Origin: Panicum virgatum
Taxonomy: Eukaryota; Streptophyta; Magnoliopsida; Poales; Poaceae
DNA length: 64,000 nt
Direction: 5' to 3'
Assembly (NCBI RefSeq): GCF_016808335.1
Contig: NC_053148.1
Location: 45,958,930 to 46,022,929 of the forward strand
Translations under genes and position numbers: made by a program
In this document: piece after piece, positions 20,752 through 31,058 of the stretch
Layout of the letters: every line of letters starts with the position of its first letter
How positions within the stretch are numbered: the first letter of the stretch is position 1
The notes under the pieces: generated by a model
Seen by the model: only the letters and a program-made list of their open reading frames with translations
Database searches by the model: none
What the model was told of the DNA's origin: nothing

Positions 20752-20890
20752 TTTTTTTTTTTGAAAAACAAGATAGGAGCACTGCCAAATCATATAAGGA
20801 GAAGCAAAGATTCATACAAGCATGCTAGATATTACATAAAACAAGAGGTGCTCGCTCGCAGTAAACAAAAGCTGCAATCTAACATAGAAA

Positions 20891-23795
20891 CTAAGACACA
20901 CTCGGTGCTCTCAAGGCCGCCTTCCGCAGGCCAAACTCCTCCTTGATGAAAACAAAAACTTGTGTTGCCGGCAAAGAAACTCCTTCAAAGATCCTCTGAT
21001 TTCTTTCCTTCCAAATGTTCCAAGCTGTATACATGAGCAACGCAGCTGCAGTCTTGCGTTCATCTTTAGGCAAATGAGAGAGAGACGCTTTCCACCAGTC
21101 GCCAAACCTGGTTCTGGCACCTGTACTAGCCTTGCCGACCAGTCCTTCATCAGTGTCCAAACTTGTCGCGCATATACACAATCCAGGCACAGATGCATAG
21201 CTGTTTCTTGTTCTTGATCACAGAGCCTGCAGACCGGATCACATGGCCAATTCCTCTTGGCTAACTTGTCAGCTGTGAGGATCTTGTTCTGCACTAACAA
21301 CCAGGCAAAAAATTTGTGTTTGTCTTCAGCATGCGCCTTCCAAACACCACAGCCTTGAAAGGTAGAGAAAGACCCTGTAAACTGCGCAAGGTAGGCTGAT
21401 TTGGAGGAGTACGCGCCATCTGCCGTCCAACGCCAACTTATCTCATCACTTCTATCTGTTAGTACCACCTGTTGTACCAGATCCCAATGTGTCACAAATT
21501 CTGCCATTTCTTCTACTGTATTCATGCGACAAAGCCCTCTCGTCCAACTCTGATTTTGCAGCTCGTCAAAAACCGTTCTATTTTTCCTCCAAGCCAACTT
21601 GTAGAGTCCAGGGGCGATGTCAATTGGTGCTCTGCCTTCCAGCCAAGAAGAATGCCAAAAAGAAGCTTTGCGTCCGTCTCCAATAGTTACAATTGTGCTT
21701 ACTTGGAATAGCTGCCGATCCACCTTGTCACACGGCACAGTTGTTCCAACCCATGGCCGATCCTGATCCTTCCATTCCAACCAGAGCTAGCGCAAACACA
21801 GCGCCCGACCGAACAGCTCTAAATCTAAGATGCCAAGGCCCCCAAACTTCTTGGGACGCAAACATTTTGCCAATCTGACCAAACAATGTCCACCGTTTGC
21901 TTCAGCTGCTCCTTTCCAGAGGATCCCCCGTCTTAACTTGTCAATCTTCTTGATTGCCCACTTGTTCAAAGCAAAAACTGTTAATAAGTGCACCGGAATG
22001 GAAGTTAAGACCGCATTAACCATCCTCAGACGTCCTGCTTTATTCAGCAACCTCTCCTTCCATGTTGGCAATCTGGCGGCAACCTTATCAATCAAAGGCT
22101 GCACCTCAAGTCGTGTAAGTCTTCTAAAATGCAGTGAGAGACCCAGATAGGTGCATGGAAAGCTTCTAATCGGGCAATTGAAATGCTGCATCAGCTCAGG
22201 CACATCTATATACTCACACCGGATTGGGTAACAAGCGCTTTTGGCAATATTTACACATAAACCTAAAACAACTCCAAAGGTAGCCAGGAGTGATGCCACC
22301 TCTCTTACTTCTTCCTGGATGGGATTCAAGAAAATAGCTGCATCATCAGCGTAAAGACTGACTCTCAGTTTTGAACATCTATGGCCAATCTGTAAGAGCT
22401 GCCCATTTGAAGTTACTAACTGTAGTAATTTATGGAGTGGTTCCATTGCCAATATGAATAGCATAAGAGATAGTGGATCTCCCTGCCGAAGGCCCCTCCA
22501 ATGCCTAAACCAATTCCCTCTTGAACCATTTAAGAAAACTGCAGAGCTTGTTGTACTCAGTAAGGTAGATAACCAGGAATTCCATCTAGCTCCAAAACCC
22601 AACTGTGTTAAAACTTCCAACAGGTAATCCCATCTAACAGTATCAAAAGCTTTTGCAATGTCGAGCTTGAGAAATAAGGCTGGGTACTTTGCTCGATACA
22701 ATTCCTTGATTAAATTTTGGGTGTACAGAAAATTGTCATGTATGCTTCTCTTTTTGATAAAAGCACTTTGAGCTCGAGAGATCAACTGATCCAGACAGCC
22801 TGCCAACCTATTTGCCATAAGTTTTGAGATCAGTTTGGCCACACTATGTGTTAGACTTATTGGCCTGAAGTCCTTAACACAATTTGCATCACTTTTCTTT
22901 GGGATAAGGATCACATGGGCTGAGTTAAGGTGCTTGAAATGTTGATCATGCTGTCCAAAGAAAAAATTAACTGCAGCTTTGAGATCTTCCTTTATTATTG
23001 GCCAGCAGGTTTTATAAAAAACTCCTATGTAACCATCGGGTCTAGGCGCCTTGTCAGATTTCAAATCCTGGATGACTGCAAAAATTTCCTCTTCAGTGAA
23101 TTCGTCCTCAAGATGCTGCAGGTTCAACCTGGGCAGACCAACTGCATCCCAATCCAAGGTCATTTCTCTTTGTGGAGGTTGACCAAATTGCTCACTGAAG
23201 TATTTAAACAAACACTCCTCCTTGTCAGCATGTGCTCTTAAGACTACCATTGTCCTCAAGTTGGGAAACGAAGTTCTTTCTCTTCCTGCCCTTAGCTTGC
23301 AGGTAAAAAAATTTCAGATTGGCTTCAGCTGCCCGAACAAAAGATATTCTTGAAGATTGCTTGCACCTCAACTTTTCCACTGCAGCAAGTCCCAAATACT
23401 TGAGTTTCAAATCTCTTTTCAGAAGTAGCTCCTCAGGGCTGAGTGTTCTGTGCTCCTGTACCACATCAAGAATCCTTAGTAATTGCTTGGCTGCACACAT
23501 GAGTAGCTTCGTATTCCCAATTTTGGATTTAGCCCACTGTCTCAGTTTCGTACTAGTACGTTGCAGCTTTGTGTGCAACCGTAGAAACGGGTTCTGCAGT
23601 GAAATTGGTTGTTGCCAGGCATGCTCAACTACCTCCTTGAAGCCTTGTATACGCGGCCATAAACTCCCGAAACGAAAACCTCTGAACACACCGGAATAGA
23701 GCAGCGACCAACCAGCAAAAGAGGGGCATGATCAGACACTAAAGATGATAATGCCTGAAGCATGCACTCAGGCAGCATCAGGTCCAAATCCACAC
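20891..23795 (-). pseudogene. LINE ORF2 remnant: endonuclease end, reverse transcriptase, zf-RVT
   Basis: Starting at about 23795 the translation shows an endonuclease C-terminal end with the conserved SDH triad context (SSLVSDHAPLLL near 23730). A linker and the reverse transcriptase (23259-21787) follow: DFRPISLTHSVAKLISKLMANR, KLDIAKAFDTVRWDYL, RGLRQGDPLS and the catalytic YADDAAIF. A zf-RVT region with RLCDQEQETAMHLCLDC lies at about 21210-21260. Breaks include a shift between 23690 and 23225, TAG at 21787, and a frameshift near 21120 after which the C-terminal reading moves to the 20891-21190 frame (WNIWKERNQRIFEG). It would have reverse transcribed the LINE RNA by target priming; it is now inactive. 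Identification as plant L1-type is firm; subfamily is not. Confidence 0.85.
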
Positions 23796-24400
23796 ACAGA
23801 AACAACCCATTTCCTCCTCCCTCTCCTGATCACTCGCAATCTCCTCGATGAAACTTGGAGATTTGAAAAGCTGAACTATGGTTTGAGGTTGATGTGCATG
23901 CGGTGGGATTCCTTCAATGCAGAGCCTAACACGAAACATGAACTTGGCAGCCGAAGCACTTATCTGACGGATCCAGGGCTTGAGCTGTAGTTTGGTACGA
24001 GCGCACCGGAGAGCACCGTAGCGGAGGGCGGCAGCTCGCAGCTCCGGCGTGGCGAAGCGCAGCAGGAACGTCGCTGCCCTAAGGCAAGTGACCTCCAGAT
24101 CCTGAGCCGGGATGCGTAGTTGTTGTAAAGCATCCCGATGGACGTCGTCGTAGCTGATGCATGCCCTGGCGTCAAGCTGAACGCACGACCAGGCCATGCA
24201 AAGTGAGTGCGCGCTCCTCCGCACGCATGTCCTGGGTTCGCGCGGCGCAGCCCTGGCCAGCACCGGGCGGTTGTGGGGGGCCCAGGCGGGTAGAACTCCA
24301 TCTCCTCAGCTTGAGAACGAGCACACGACGAAGCCGGAGCGCTCTCCGCGTTGTCCTTGATGTCCCCTGCTCTAGCCACTCCTCCTGCATTGTACGAAAC
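23795..24400 (-). pseudogene. LINE ORF1 (DUF4283-like nucleic-acid-binding) remnant
   Basis: The frame at 24263-23778 includes ATFLLRFATPELRAAALRYG and LQLKPWIRQ, the pattern of the DUF4283-type domain seen in plant L1 ORF1 proteins and related plant proteins. The CCHC knuckle region expected after it is absent: at about 23795 the sequence passes straight into the endonuclease C-terminal end. The frame upstream of about 24264 is uncertain, with overlapping GC-rich ORFs. Confidence rests on position beside ORF2 and the domain pattern. Confidence 0.65.
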
Positions 24401-24564
24401 ACGAGTCTCTGTCAGTGTCAGGACTCAGGAACAACAACGTTGTCGCAGCAAAAAGATGCTAGGAAGCGAACTGAATTGTCACCTGCGGCATGGCCGCCGA
24501 GACGGACCTCCCGGCCCTTCTTCTTGTGGTGCATGAAGAGAACGGCCGGCAATATGAATAAGAA

Positions 24565-24840
24565 CCCTAACTTCTACTCAAAACATTATTTTTATAATTA
24601 TGAATTTACTTTTTTACCCTTGATTAAAAAATAACCACGGAAAAGGAATTGCCATGAATTACTAATCCTCTTAATTTTGGAAGCGTTTGGAGGTATTACG
24701 GCATATATGGGCCCACCGACAATAGACACATCTAACGCCTCCTCAATGACGCCTCTGAACGTCTTTTCTCATATTGGGCCCACAAATCATAGACACATGA
24801 AACACCTCCCCAAACATTATAAAATTTCTCATGTTCCTTA
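24565..24840 (-). repeat. Dispersed AT-rich repeat, copy B (inverted relative to 4925)
   Basis: This is the reverse-complement partner of 4925-5217. Shared landmarks: ATAATTATGAATTTAC, CTTAATTTTGGA, GGTATTACGG, ATATGGGCCCACCGAC and TATTGGGCCCACAAATCAT. Copies differ by scattered substitutions and small gaps. It lies directly 5' (minus sense) of the LINE. Confidence 0.75.
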
Positions 24841-25330
24841 TAATGAGCTCTACGAAACCAGACCAATATCTATATATATTCTATAATCATTTACATGTAT
24901 TGAGCACATACGATACTTCTTCCGTCCTGAAATGTAAAGGAACCTTTAACGCGCGTTAGGTTTTACCTGGCTTTTCCGTTGCGTACGACGATCGTGTAAG
25001 CGTGAAAGTTCACGTTTCACCATTCCTCTCTTACATCTTGTTTTGAGAGAAAAATCACACAAGATTTCCTCTGCGTGGAAAATAAAGAAGATGCGGGCGT
25101 GCCAGTGTATATAGAAAATACACAAAAGAAACAAGAGACGGGAACACAAGTTTTATTCATATTTTTATAAAACACAAATACAGGTTCCCATACATATGTG
25201 CGCGCTCCATAGCCTGCCGTTGGGCAAATCTAACTTGGGCGAAAGTGGTCTTCTAGTTCCCGGGGCCTCGGAAAGCTCCCGGTTAATTACCTCCGCAAGA
25301 CTAGCTTGCCGGAGCACCTCCGATTAAGCT
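24841..25330. other. Intergenic DNA with a possible Stowaway-type end
   Basis: ACTTCTTCCGTCCTGAAATGTAAAGG near 24918 (shown here as its core CTTCCGTCC) resembles the CTCCCTCCGTCC terminus of Stowaway/mariner MITEs, but no partner end is visible. Otherwise nothing supportable. Confidence 0.35.
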
Positions 25331-26575
25331 GCTGTAGTCGTTGTCTTCGGTCTTCGCTTCACGTTCTCCATGCATGATGATGGTGGTGGTGTAGAGGTGG
25401 GCGTCGGCATCATCCATGGCCTCGTCGGTGTCCATGAGCCGGTGTAGCGTCGCTGGGACATCAGCGGCGCCCGCCTAGGTCGTCCGGCCTCGTCGGTCTC
25501 GGACGGCGTCGTAGTCGTAGTAGAGGTGGGTAGTCGATGCAGAGTCGGCGAGCTGGACGGAGTTGATGAAGAGTCGTGGCAGCAGATCGTAGGCAAAGTA
25601 GTTCTGCGGGAAAATTCCCATCCGCAGGGCACTTGAATCTTGCAATGCAGCTTGTTCTTTGGTGGAGCACGTGCTTGCATGGCACTGTATCTTGCTTGCT
25701 TCTCTACAGGTGCACTTGCACGGTGACGGCGTGTGCCTGGGCTTGCATGTGGGCCTCGGCTTCTCGGCTCCACGCGTGTCCTTCAACATGACACGGCAGC
25801 CTGACGTCATCACCGGCGCCGTCGTCGCCACGGTTTGCCATGGCGTCCTAGCGGCGACGTCGGTGGCGGCTCCATGCCGGCCTCGTGGCGCAACACCGGC
25901 TTCGTCGCTCGGCGCTTCAGTGTCCTCACGGTGCCATCGGAGGCGGCGGCAACTCGACCCCGTCATCAGTCGGCAGCCGGGCTCGGAGTCGTACCGGGGT
26001 GTCGTCGCCTGTAGCCGGGCTCGGAGTCGTACCGAGGTGTCGTCGTCGCCGGCCATCTCAGTGTACTCGCGGCGCCGTCGTCGTTAGTCGGCAGCCGGGC
26101 TTGACGATGCTGGGTGGTGTCATCGCCGGTAGTGGCGCCAGCGTCGGCCGGCAGCCGGGCTTGGTGTGGTGTCGTCGCTGGCCGGACCTTCAGGCTTCAT
26201 CATCTGCTCGGCGTCTCCATCACGTGCTCGTACAACACTTCTTCGGCGACATGGATGGATGACGACCCAGCGAACGCCAGACGTGTGTGTGCATGCAAAA
26301 ATGTAGAAGAATTGGGAGAGGATAGAAGGTTAACCTGCGGCGCTTCCGAAGACGAAGCGAGGCGCCATGGTTTCTTCCCCGGCTCCCTTGACTCGCTTCT
26401 TGGCCTCTGTTTGGCGTCGACGAGGTTGACGAGGTCGCCGCCGGCGTGGTGTGGATGAAGGCGACGGCGGCGAGGAAGATGAAGACACAGGCAGACGTGA
26501 TCTCCTTGGCTTCCCTCGCACCTGCCTTCTTGACTCCCTCCCCTCTGGACTCTGGAGCACGGAGGGGTAGGTGCC
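25330..26575 (-). other. GC-rich gene-like island, product unknown
   Basis: ORFs on both strands overlap (25475-26056 minus; 25659-26087 plus). Downstream of a minus-strand TATA box an ATG at about 26370 opens MAPRFVFGSAAG followed by a plausible donor (GCAG|GTTAAC), suggesting a short first exon. The minus ORF at 26056-25475 ends with FPQNYFAYDLLPRLFINSV and a Tyr/Asp-rich segment. I recognise no domain, cannot build a consistent exon chain, and cannot say whether it is a gene, pseudogene or transduplicated fragment. Confidence 0.35.
25973..26170 (+). repeat. Degenerate minisatellite (GCAGCCGGGCT unit)
   Basis: GCAGCCGGGCTCGGAGTCGT at 25975 and GTAGCCGGGCTCGGAGTCGT at 26010 start two near-identical units each followed by ACCG(G/A)GGTGTCGTCG. 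Two shorter copies (GGCAGCCGGGCTTG) lie at 26092 and 26152. It sits within the GC-rich island. Confidence 0.75.
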
Positions 26576-26583
26576 TTTATATA
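26576..26583 (-). promoter_or_regulatory. Candidate TATA box, minus strand
   Basis: The minus strand reads CCTATATAAAGGC. About 210 bp downstream is the ATG near 26370. A canonical TATATAAA in a GC-rich setting is suggestive of a grass promoter, but the gene it would serve is undefined. Confidence 0.45.
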
Positions 26584-26599
26584 GGCCGGGTTCAGATGA

Positions 26600-27286
26600 G
26601 GCTTTCGCTAGATTTGCCATCAGCCGCCGCCCGTTCTGTTGAGAGAAATCCGCTGGCGTGCTTATCCCCCCGGCCCCTCGCGTGCAGAACGGAGTAGATA
26701 AGCATCCTAGGCTCAAGGCCGCCCGACTTCACTGCATCGTGGGCCTGTCCCAGAAAACCCCCTTGTACACGTGCATGAGCAGCCAACAAACGCTTCTCAT
26801 ATCTTGTTACAAGCCAATGCGCGGAGGCGCCGTTGTCACCGCGAGAGAGTTCAGGGGGTCGACTTGATGCTTCTGGAATCTTCTAAATTGCGCCGGCTGC
26901 CGCGTGGGCCCGGCCACATGGCGGTTCATCCACTTATCGTGCCAAGTATGAACAGGTGCACACAGCCTCTCGTACGTACACGTCGGCCCTGCATATACGT
27001 ATAGTAGCATGGGCTTCACACACACCATTCACGTGCATGCGTACCCTGCATGTTCTCTTGATTTGCTTGGGGCTTCACACGTTAGCTTAGCTCCCGTGAT
27101 ATCTACACAGCTAATCTTTAGTCTCTTTATATAATCAGCGTACAATGCAAATGATTGATAAATTTATATTAATGGACGCACAAAATTTCGTCAAACACAT
27201 CTAACCATGAAAGGTGGGTGGTTGCACAAATTTTTTTACATATATTGGAAATGATAGGGATATGGCGTTCGATCCATCGAACACTC
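26600..27286. other. Intergenic DNA, nothing recognised
   Basis: Mixed composition. The short ORFs (26592-26789 minus, 26658-26867 plus, 26807-27028 minus) have no domain or context support. No repeats with clear ends. Confidence 0.4.
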
Positions 27287-27289
27287 TAA

Positions 27290-28277
27290 GAGCAAACTCC
27301 AGTAGGGCTGCTAAATTTGGGTGAACAAATACCCATAGAAGCCCACTTCTAAATTTTACTCACCCAAATATGGGTCTCCACTCCAGCAGGCTGAGTAAAT
27401 TGGGTTTCCATTTTTCCAACTGACAAATAGATCCCACCTGTCATTCTCACTCATCCATCTCTCTCGTCTCCTCGCATGAGCTAGCAGCTCAATCGATCCC
27501 CACAACACTGCTACACCTGGCTGGCTAGCAGCAAGCACGCCAAGAGAGCTCCAGTGTTAAGCACCAGCTCGCCATTGCCACCGTCGCTCTGGGCTTGCAA
27601 TGCCGGACGGGGAGGTGCTAAGCCCGGCGTCGTCCGGGGGCACGTCGTCCTCGCCGCCGTTGTCGCCGGTCGAGGCCGGGGCGAGGCGCGGCGGTGCGGA
27701 GAAGTGGCGCGGACCCATCGTACCGCTGCGTGCGGATGCGGGCGTGGGGAAGTGAGTGTTGGAGATCCAGGAGCCGCGTAAGAAGTCGCGCATCTGGCTC
27801 GTCGTCAAGGGCCCCACCGCCATGCTCAACTTCCCGGAGATGGCTGCCGCGCTCCCGCTCCTGGAATCCGCCGCCCGGCGCGACGTCCAGGTCGCCGCCG
27901 CGCACTGGGCCGCCATGGAGCCCGCCCTGCCGCCTGGTGGACCACCAGCCCGACGCCGTTCTCGTTCCACAATGCGGCAACGCCGGCGCCGTGGTGCGAC
28001 CCGGTGTGGATCGACGATGACCACGTAGCTCGCCGCTCACCGCCTTGCCGCCTGGTGGACCACCAGCCCGCTGCTCGCCGCTCGCCAAGGAAATGAAAAA
28101 AAAGGAAATTGGTGGGGCCCATAGTTGGCAGCCCAAATAGAAGGCCACCAAATTGGGGGTGGGGGAGGGAGAAATTTGGAAGAAATACCAAAATGGCAGT
28201 CCATTTGGAAGTCCTACTAGAGATAAATTTTTTGTACCCACTGAGTAAATATGGAGATGGCTGCACTGGAGTTGCTC
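27290..28277 (+). mobile_element. TIR element carrying a captured AP2/ERF fragment (Pack-type, Tourist-like ends)
   Basis: The left end GAGCAAACTCCAGTAGGGCTGC and the reverse-complemented right end GAGCAACTCCAGTGCAGCC are flanked by TAA at 27287-27289 and 28278-28280. AT-rich subterminal sequence (TACCCA, CTCACCCAAATATGGG) surrounds a GC-rich core from about 27590 to 28080 that is homologous to an ERF transcription factor. A 3-bp TAA duplication fits PIF-Harbinger/Tourist rather than Mutator. Just outside the right end, GGAGTTGCTCTAACCACC is tandemly duplicated (28268-28303). Confidence 0.75.
27600..28020 (+). pseudogene. Captured, broken AP2/ERF (DREB-like) transcription factor fragment
   Basis: AP2/ERF proteins bind GCC or DRE promoter elements through one AP2 domain. 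Here YRCVRMRAW (27721-27747) matches the domain's YRGVR..W start with Gly changed to Cys. One-base slippage in the following G-run and a TGA break the frame. In the next frame [13 protein letters not shown] (27762 onward) matches the EIREPRKK.RIWLG core. The text then jumps directly to [12 protein letters not shown], so the middle of the domain (the helix with AARAHD in intact members) is deleted. The tail [16 protein letters not shown] resembles the DREB-group flanking region. Upstream, 27600-27720 encodes a Ser/Pro/Gly-rich N-terminus. It has no intact DNA-binding fold and is non-functional as an ERF. An intact parental gene should exist elsewhere. Confidence 0.85.
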
Positions 28278-28280
28278 TAA

Positions 28281-28694
28281 CCACCGGAGTTGCTCTAACC
28301 ACCGTCCACATCGGCCTCCCGATAAGCAATCTCTCTACCTCTCTCTTCCTCTCTCCCCTGCAGGCTCGAGTGCTGGGAGAAGCTGCTCCGGTCGCCGCTC
28401 CCCTGTGCCGGGGCGAGAAGCACCGGCCATCATGCGGGCTCAAGTGCCAGGGCGTGGCCCTGCGCTGTCTGCCGCTCCCCCGCAGCTTCTCCTGCGCTGG
28501 TCACCAGATGAGCTCCACGCGTCCGGTAGCCCGCGCCTTTCCTATCCTCGTCACTGCTCCCCTAATAGGAGTGAGCCACTTTGGCTGCTGAAGGAGTTCG
28601 AGCGGCGGTCATGGCGGACACTTCGGGAGGTTGTAGAGGAGCAAAAGTTGTGGCAGGGAGCACATGATTGTCAAGTTACAATAGTAACAGAGTT
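28281..28694. other. GC-rich sequence between the Pack element and the Sirevirus
   Basis: CTCTCTCCCTGCAG-like CT-rich sequence (28327-28362) precedes a GC-rich segment with an ORF (28405-28704 plus) that shows no recognised domain. It may be the left part of the second gene-carrying element whose right part lies beyond the Sirevirus at 39860-40719, but the sequence does not prove this. Confidence 0.35.
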
Positions 28695-28875
28695 GGTTGT
28701 GTAGGTTGCTTAGTTAGCCGGTTGGTGAATCCTTTATAGTTTGTGTAGGTTGCTTAGTTAGCCGGTTGGTGAATTGAGCCTTACTAGTATTGCATAGGTT
28801 AAGGTTGTTTTATTTTGTTTTAGAAATTTGAAAAAAGGCCCAATTCACCCCCCTCTTGGTCCATCGATCTTTACA
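28695..28875 (+). repeat. Truncated 5' LTR of the Sirevirus
   Basis: Only the last roughly 150 bp of the LTR remain, matching 39713-39859. A 31-bp piece, GTGTAGGTTGCTTAGTTAGC plus CGGTTGGTGAA, is present twice (28697 and 28741), so the truncation point carries a partial tandem duplication. Ends TTACA, the LTR terminus. Confidence 0.82.
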
Positions 28876-28877
28876 AT

Positions 28878-28890
28878 TGGTATTAGAGCC
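28878..28890 (+). promoter_or_regulatory. Primer-binding site (initiator tRNA-Met)
   Basis: TGGTATTAGAGCC begins 2 nt after the LTR end. It matches the standard TGGTATCAGAGC site complementary to plant initiator methionine tRNA with one change (C to T). Confidence 0.88.
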
Positions 28891-28931
28891 TCGTTGCTCA
28901 TTTGGATCATTAGGCTTCACCGCCTAGAGCT

Positions 28932-31058
28932 ATGGCCAAGATGGGTGGATCGCCTCCTCACTTCGAGGGCAAGAACTTTGCTTATTAGAAAGTTCGCATG
29001 GCCGCATATCTTGATGCGATTGTCTCCGAAGTGTGATTATCAACAAAGACCGGGTTCACCGGAACTCCCACCCCGGAATAACTCAAGTGGAATGCTAAGG
29101 CTAGAAATGCAATTTTCGAAACTATTAGTGAGGAAGTCTTTGCTAGAGTTAATGGCATAGACTTGGCAAGTGATATTTGGAAGGAGCTCATTGAAATTCA
29201 TGAAGGCTCCACCAAAGTTCGTGAGCAAAAATATCACTTGTTTAGAGCTAAGTATGATTCTTTTAAAATGCTAGCTCATGAAAATTGCAATGATATATAT
29301 TCTCGCTTGAATGTCATTGTCAAATACATTAATGCACTTGAAATATCTAAAATTGACAGTGGCTCCATCAACCGCAAGATACTCATGCTCCTTCCGAAGC
29401 CCAAGTACAACATCATCAATGCTATGCTTCAAAAGGAGAATCTTGATACGATGGAAGTGGGAGAGCTTGTGGGCGAAATTCGCACTCATGAAATGGGTAT
29501 TCTTGGTATGTCCGAAGAGCCAACTTCAAGTAAATTAATCGCTCTCAAAACCAAGGTCAACAAGCACCGCAAGCTCAAGATGATCAAGCAAGAATCAAGC
29601 TCAAGCAATGGAGAAGATGATCATCATGAAAGCTCATCTAATGATGAAGATGATGGAGAACTTGCTCTCATGATGAGAAAGTTCACACGCTTGAGTGACA
29701 AGATCAAAAAGAAGGGTTACAACTTTGACCCTAAAAGAAGAATGTTCCGGCCAAGGAAAGATGTCAAGAACAAAATATGCTACAATTGTGGAGAAAAATG
29801 TCACATCTCTCCAGATTGCCCCAAGCCGGACAAAAGAAAGAAGGATAATAAGAGCAAGCATCGCCATGATTCAAGCGATGATGATGAAGATGAAAGGAAG
29901 AACAAAAACAAGAAACTTGGGAAGAAGAAAAGCCATGACAAGAAGACAAAGTTCTTCCCAAAGAAGAAAGGCAACACCAAGAGAAGCTTCTTGGTGGAAA
30001 AACAAGAATGGGTGACCGATGTCTCATCAAGTGAAGAATCAAGTGATGAAGAAGACATCGTCACCATTGCTCTCACCAATAAAGAATCATTTCTACCTCC
30101 ACATCCTATGTGCCTCATGGCAAAAGGTAACATAAAGGTATGTGAGGATGATAGTGATAGTGATGATGAGCTTGATCCTAATGAATTTGCTAACCTCATC
30201 AATGAGTATACATCCATCATCAAGAGAAAAAAGGGCAAGGTCAAGCTTCTTGAGAGCACTCATGCCAAGCTAGAGCTAGCTCACTCCGATTTGCTTGGCA
30301 AGTACAATGACTTGCTCAAAAAGTACCATGAGTCACTTGCACTTGCTAAGCAAGTTGAAGAGAATCACAAAAAGCTCAAGCAAGAGCATAGGGAGTTAGC
30401 TCACAAATATCAAGAGTGTGAGTTTGCCTATGAAGCAATTGACCCGAGTCTTGAAAACTCTATCAATGAAAATGTTGAAAAGGTCAATGCTTTTACTTCA
30501 TGTGATGACTTACTCAATGATGCAAATGCTACTAATGTTTTGCCCGAGCTTGTTCCCTCTAGGAAAAAGAAATTGATGGATCAAGTGGCAAGCCTCAAGA
30601 GTAGTGTGGAGAAGCTCTCACGAAGAGAATACATCCACAAGGAAATTCTCTTCAACAATGCTCGTGACTATGGCAAGAGAGGTCTTGGTTCATTTCCGGA
30701 GCCAAACCAAGGCACTACTCCTTCTCCGGAGATCAAGACTAGCTTCATTAAAGAAGTTGGATCATATTATCAATATTGCCAAGTCACCGGGCACCACACT
30801 AGGGAGTGTCCCTTGCCATCACGTCCTTTCCCTACTTTACCTAAAAATTACTCGTCTATGCATCAAAATAACCATTTTCTTTTGAGTAAGGTAAAGGGCA
30901 AGGTGAATGCCAAATTTTCATTGGCAAGCTCACAAAGGAAGCAAAGAAGAAGCTCCCCAAGCAACTTTGGGTCCCCAAAGCTCTTGTCACACATGTGCAA
31001 GGCCCAAAGCTCGTTTGGGTTCCAAAAACTCAAAAATGATTCTCATGTGTGTAGGTGA
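28932..31058 (+). pseudogene. Sirevirus gag
   Basis: The capsid/nucleocapsid polyprotein. The natural start is ATG 28932 (MAKMGGSPPHFEGKNFAY). The same frame runs to 31058 but has three early stops (TAG at 28986, TGA and TAA before 29163). The 631 codons after 29163 include the gag fold (DIWKELIEIHEGS), an acidic/basic region, and a CX2CX4HX4C knuckle (CYNCGEKCHISPDC, about 29778-29819). A second knuckle near 30775 has lost one Cys (YYQYC...HHTREC). Near 30920 a one-base shift puts the C-terminal tail in another frame, where it ends at about 31039. Not functional. Confidence 0.87.

Larger units (their letters stand above)
20752..24400 (-). mobile_element. Degenerate L1-type LINE with internal deletion
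   Basis: The element reads on the minus strand. Its poly(A) tail appears as the T-run at 20752-20763. ORF1, the C-terminal end of the endonuclease, reverse transcriptase and the zf-RVT region are present in order, but most of ORF1 and the N-terminal endonuclease are missing. Frames carry stops and shifts, so it is dead. A clean flanking duplication was not found; the 5' boundary near 24400 is approximate. Confidence 0.85.

Noticed and set aside
27290..28277. Called a Pack-MULE at first sight
   Set aside because: No 9-bp duplication fits the ends. TAA on both sides with GAGCAACTCC ends fits Tourist/PIF-Harbinger better.
29695..30259. Overlapping plus and minus ORFs inside the Sirevirus gag
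   Set aside because: Lys/Glu-rich gag codons create long open shadows in other frames; the gag frame has the zinc knuckle.
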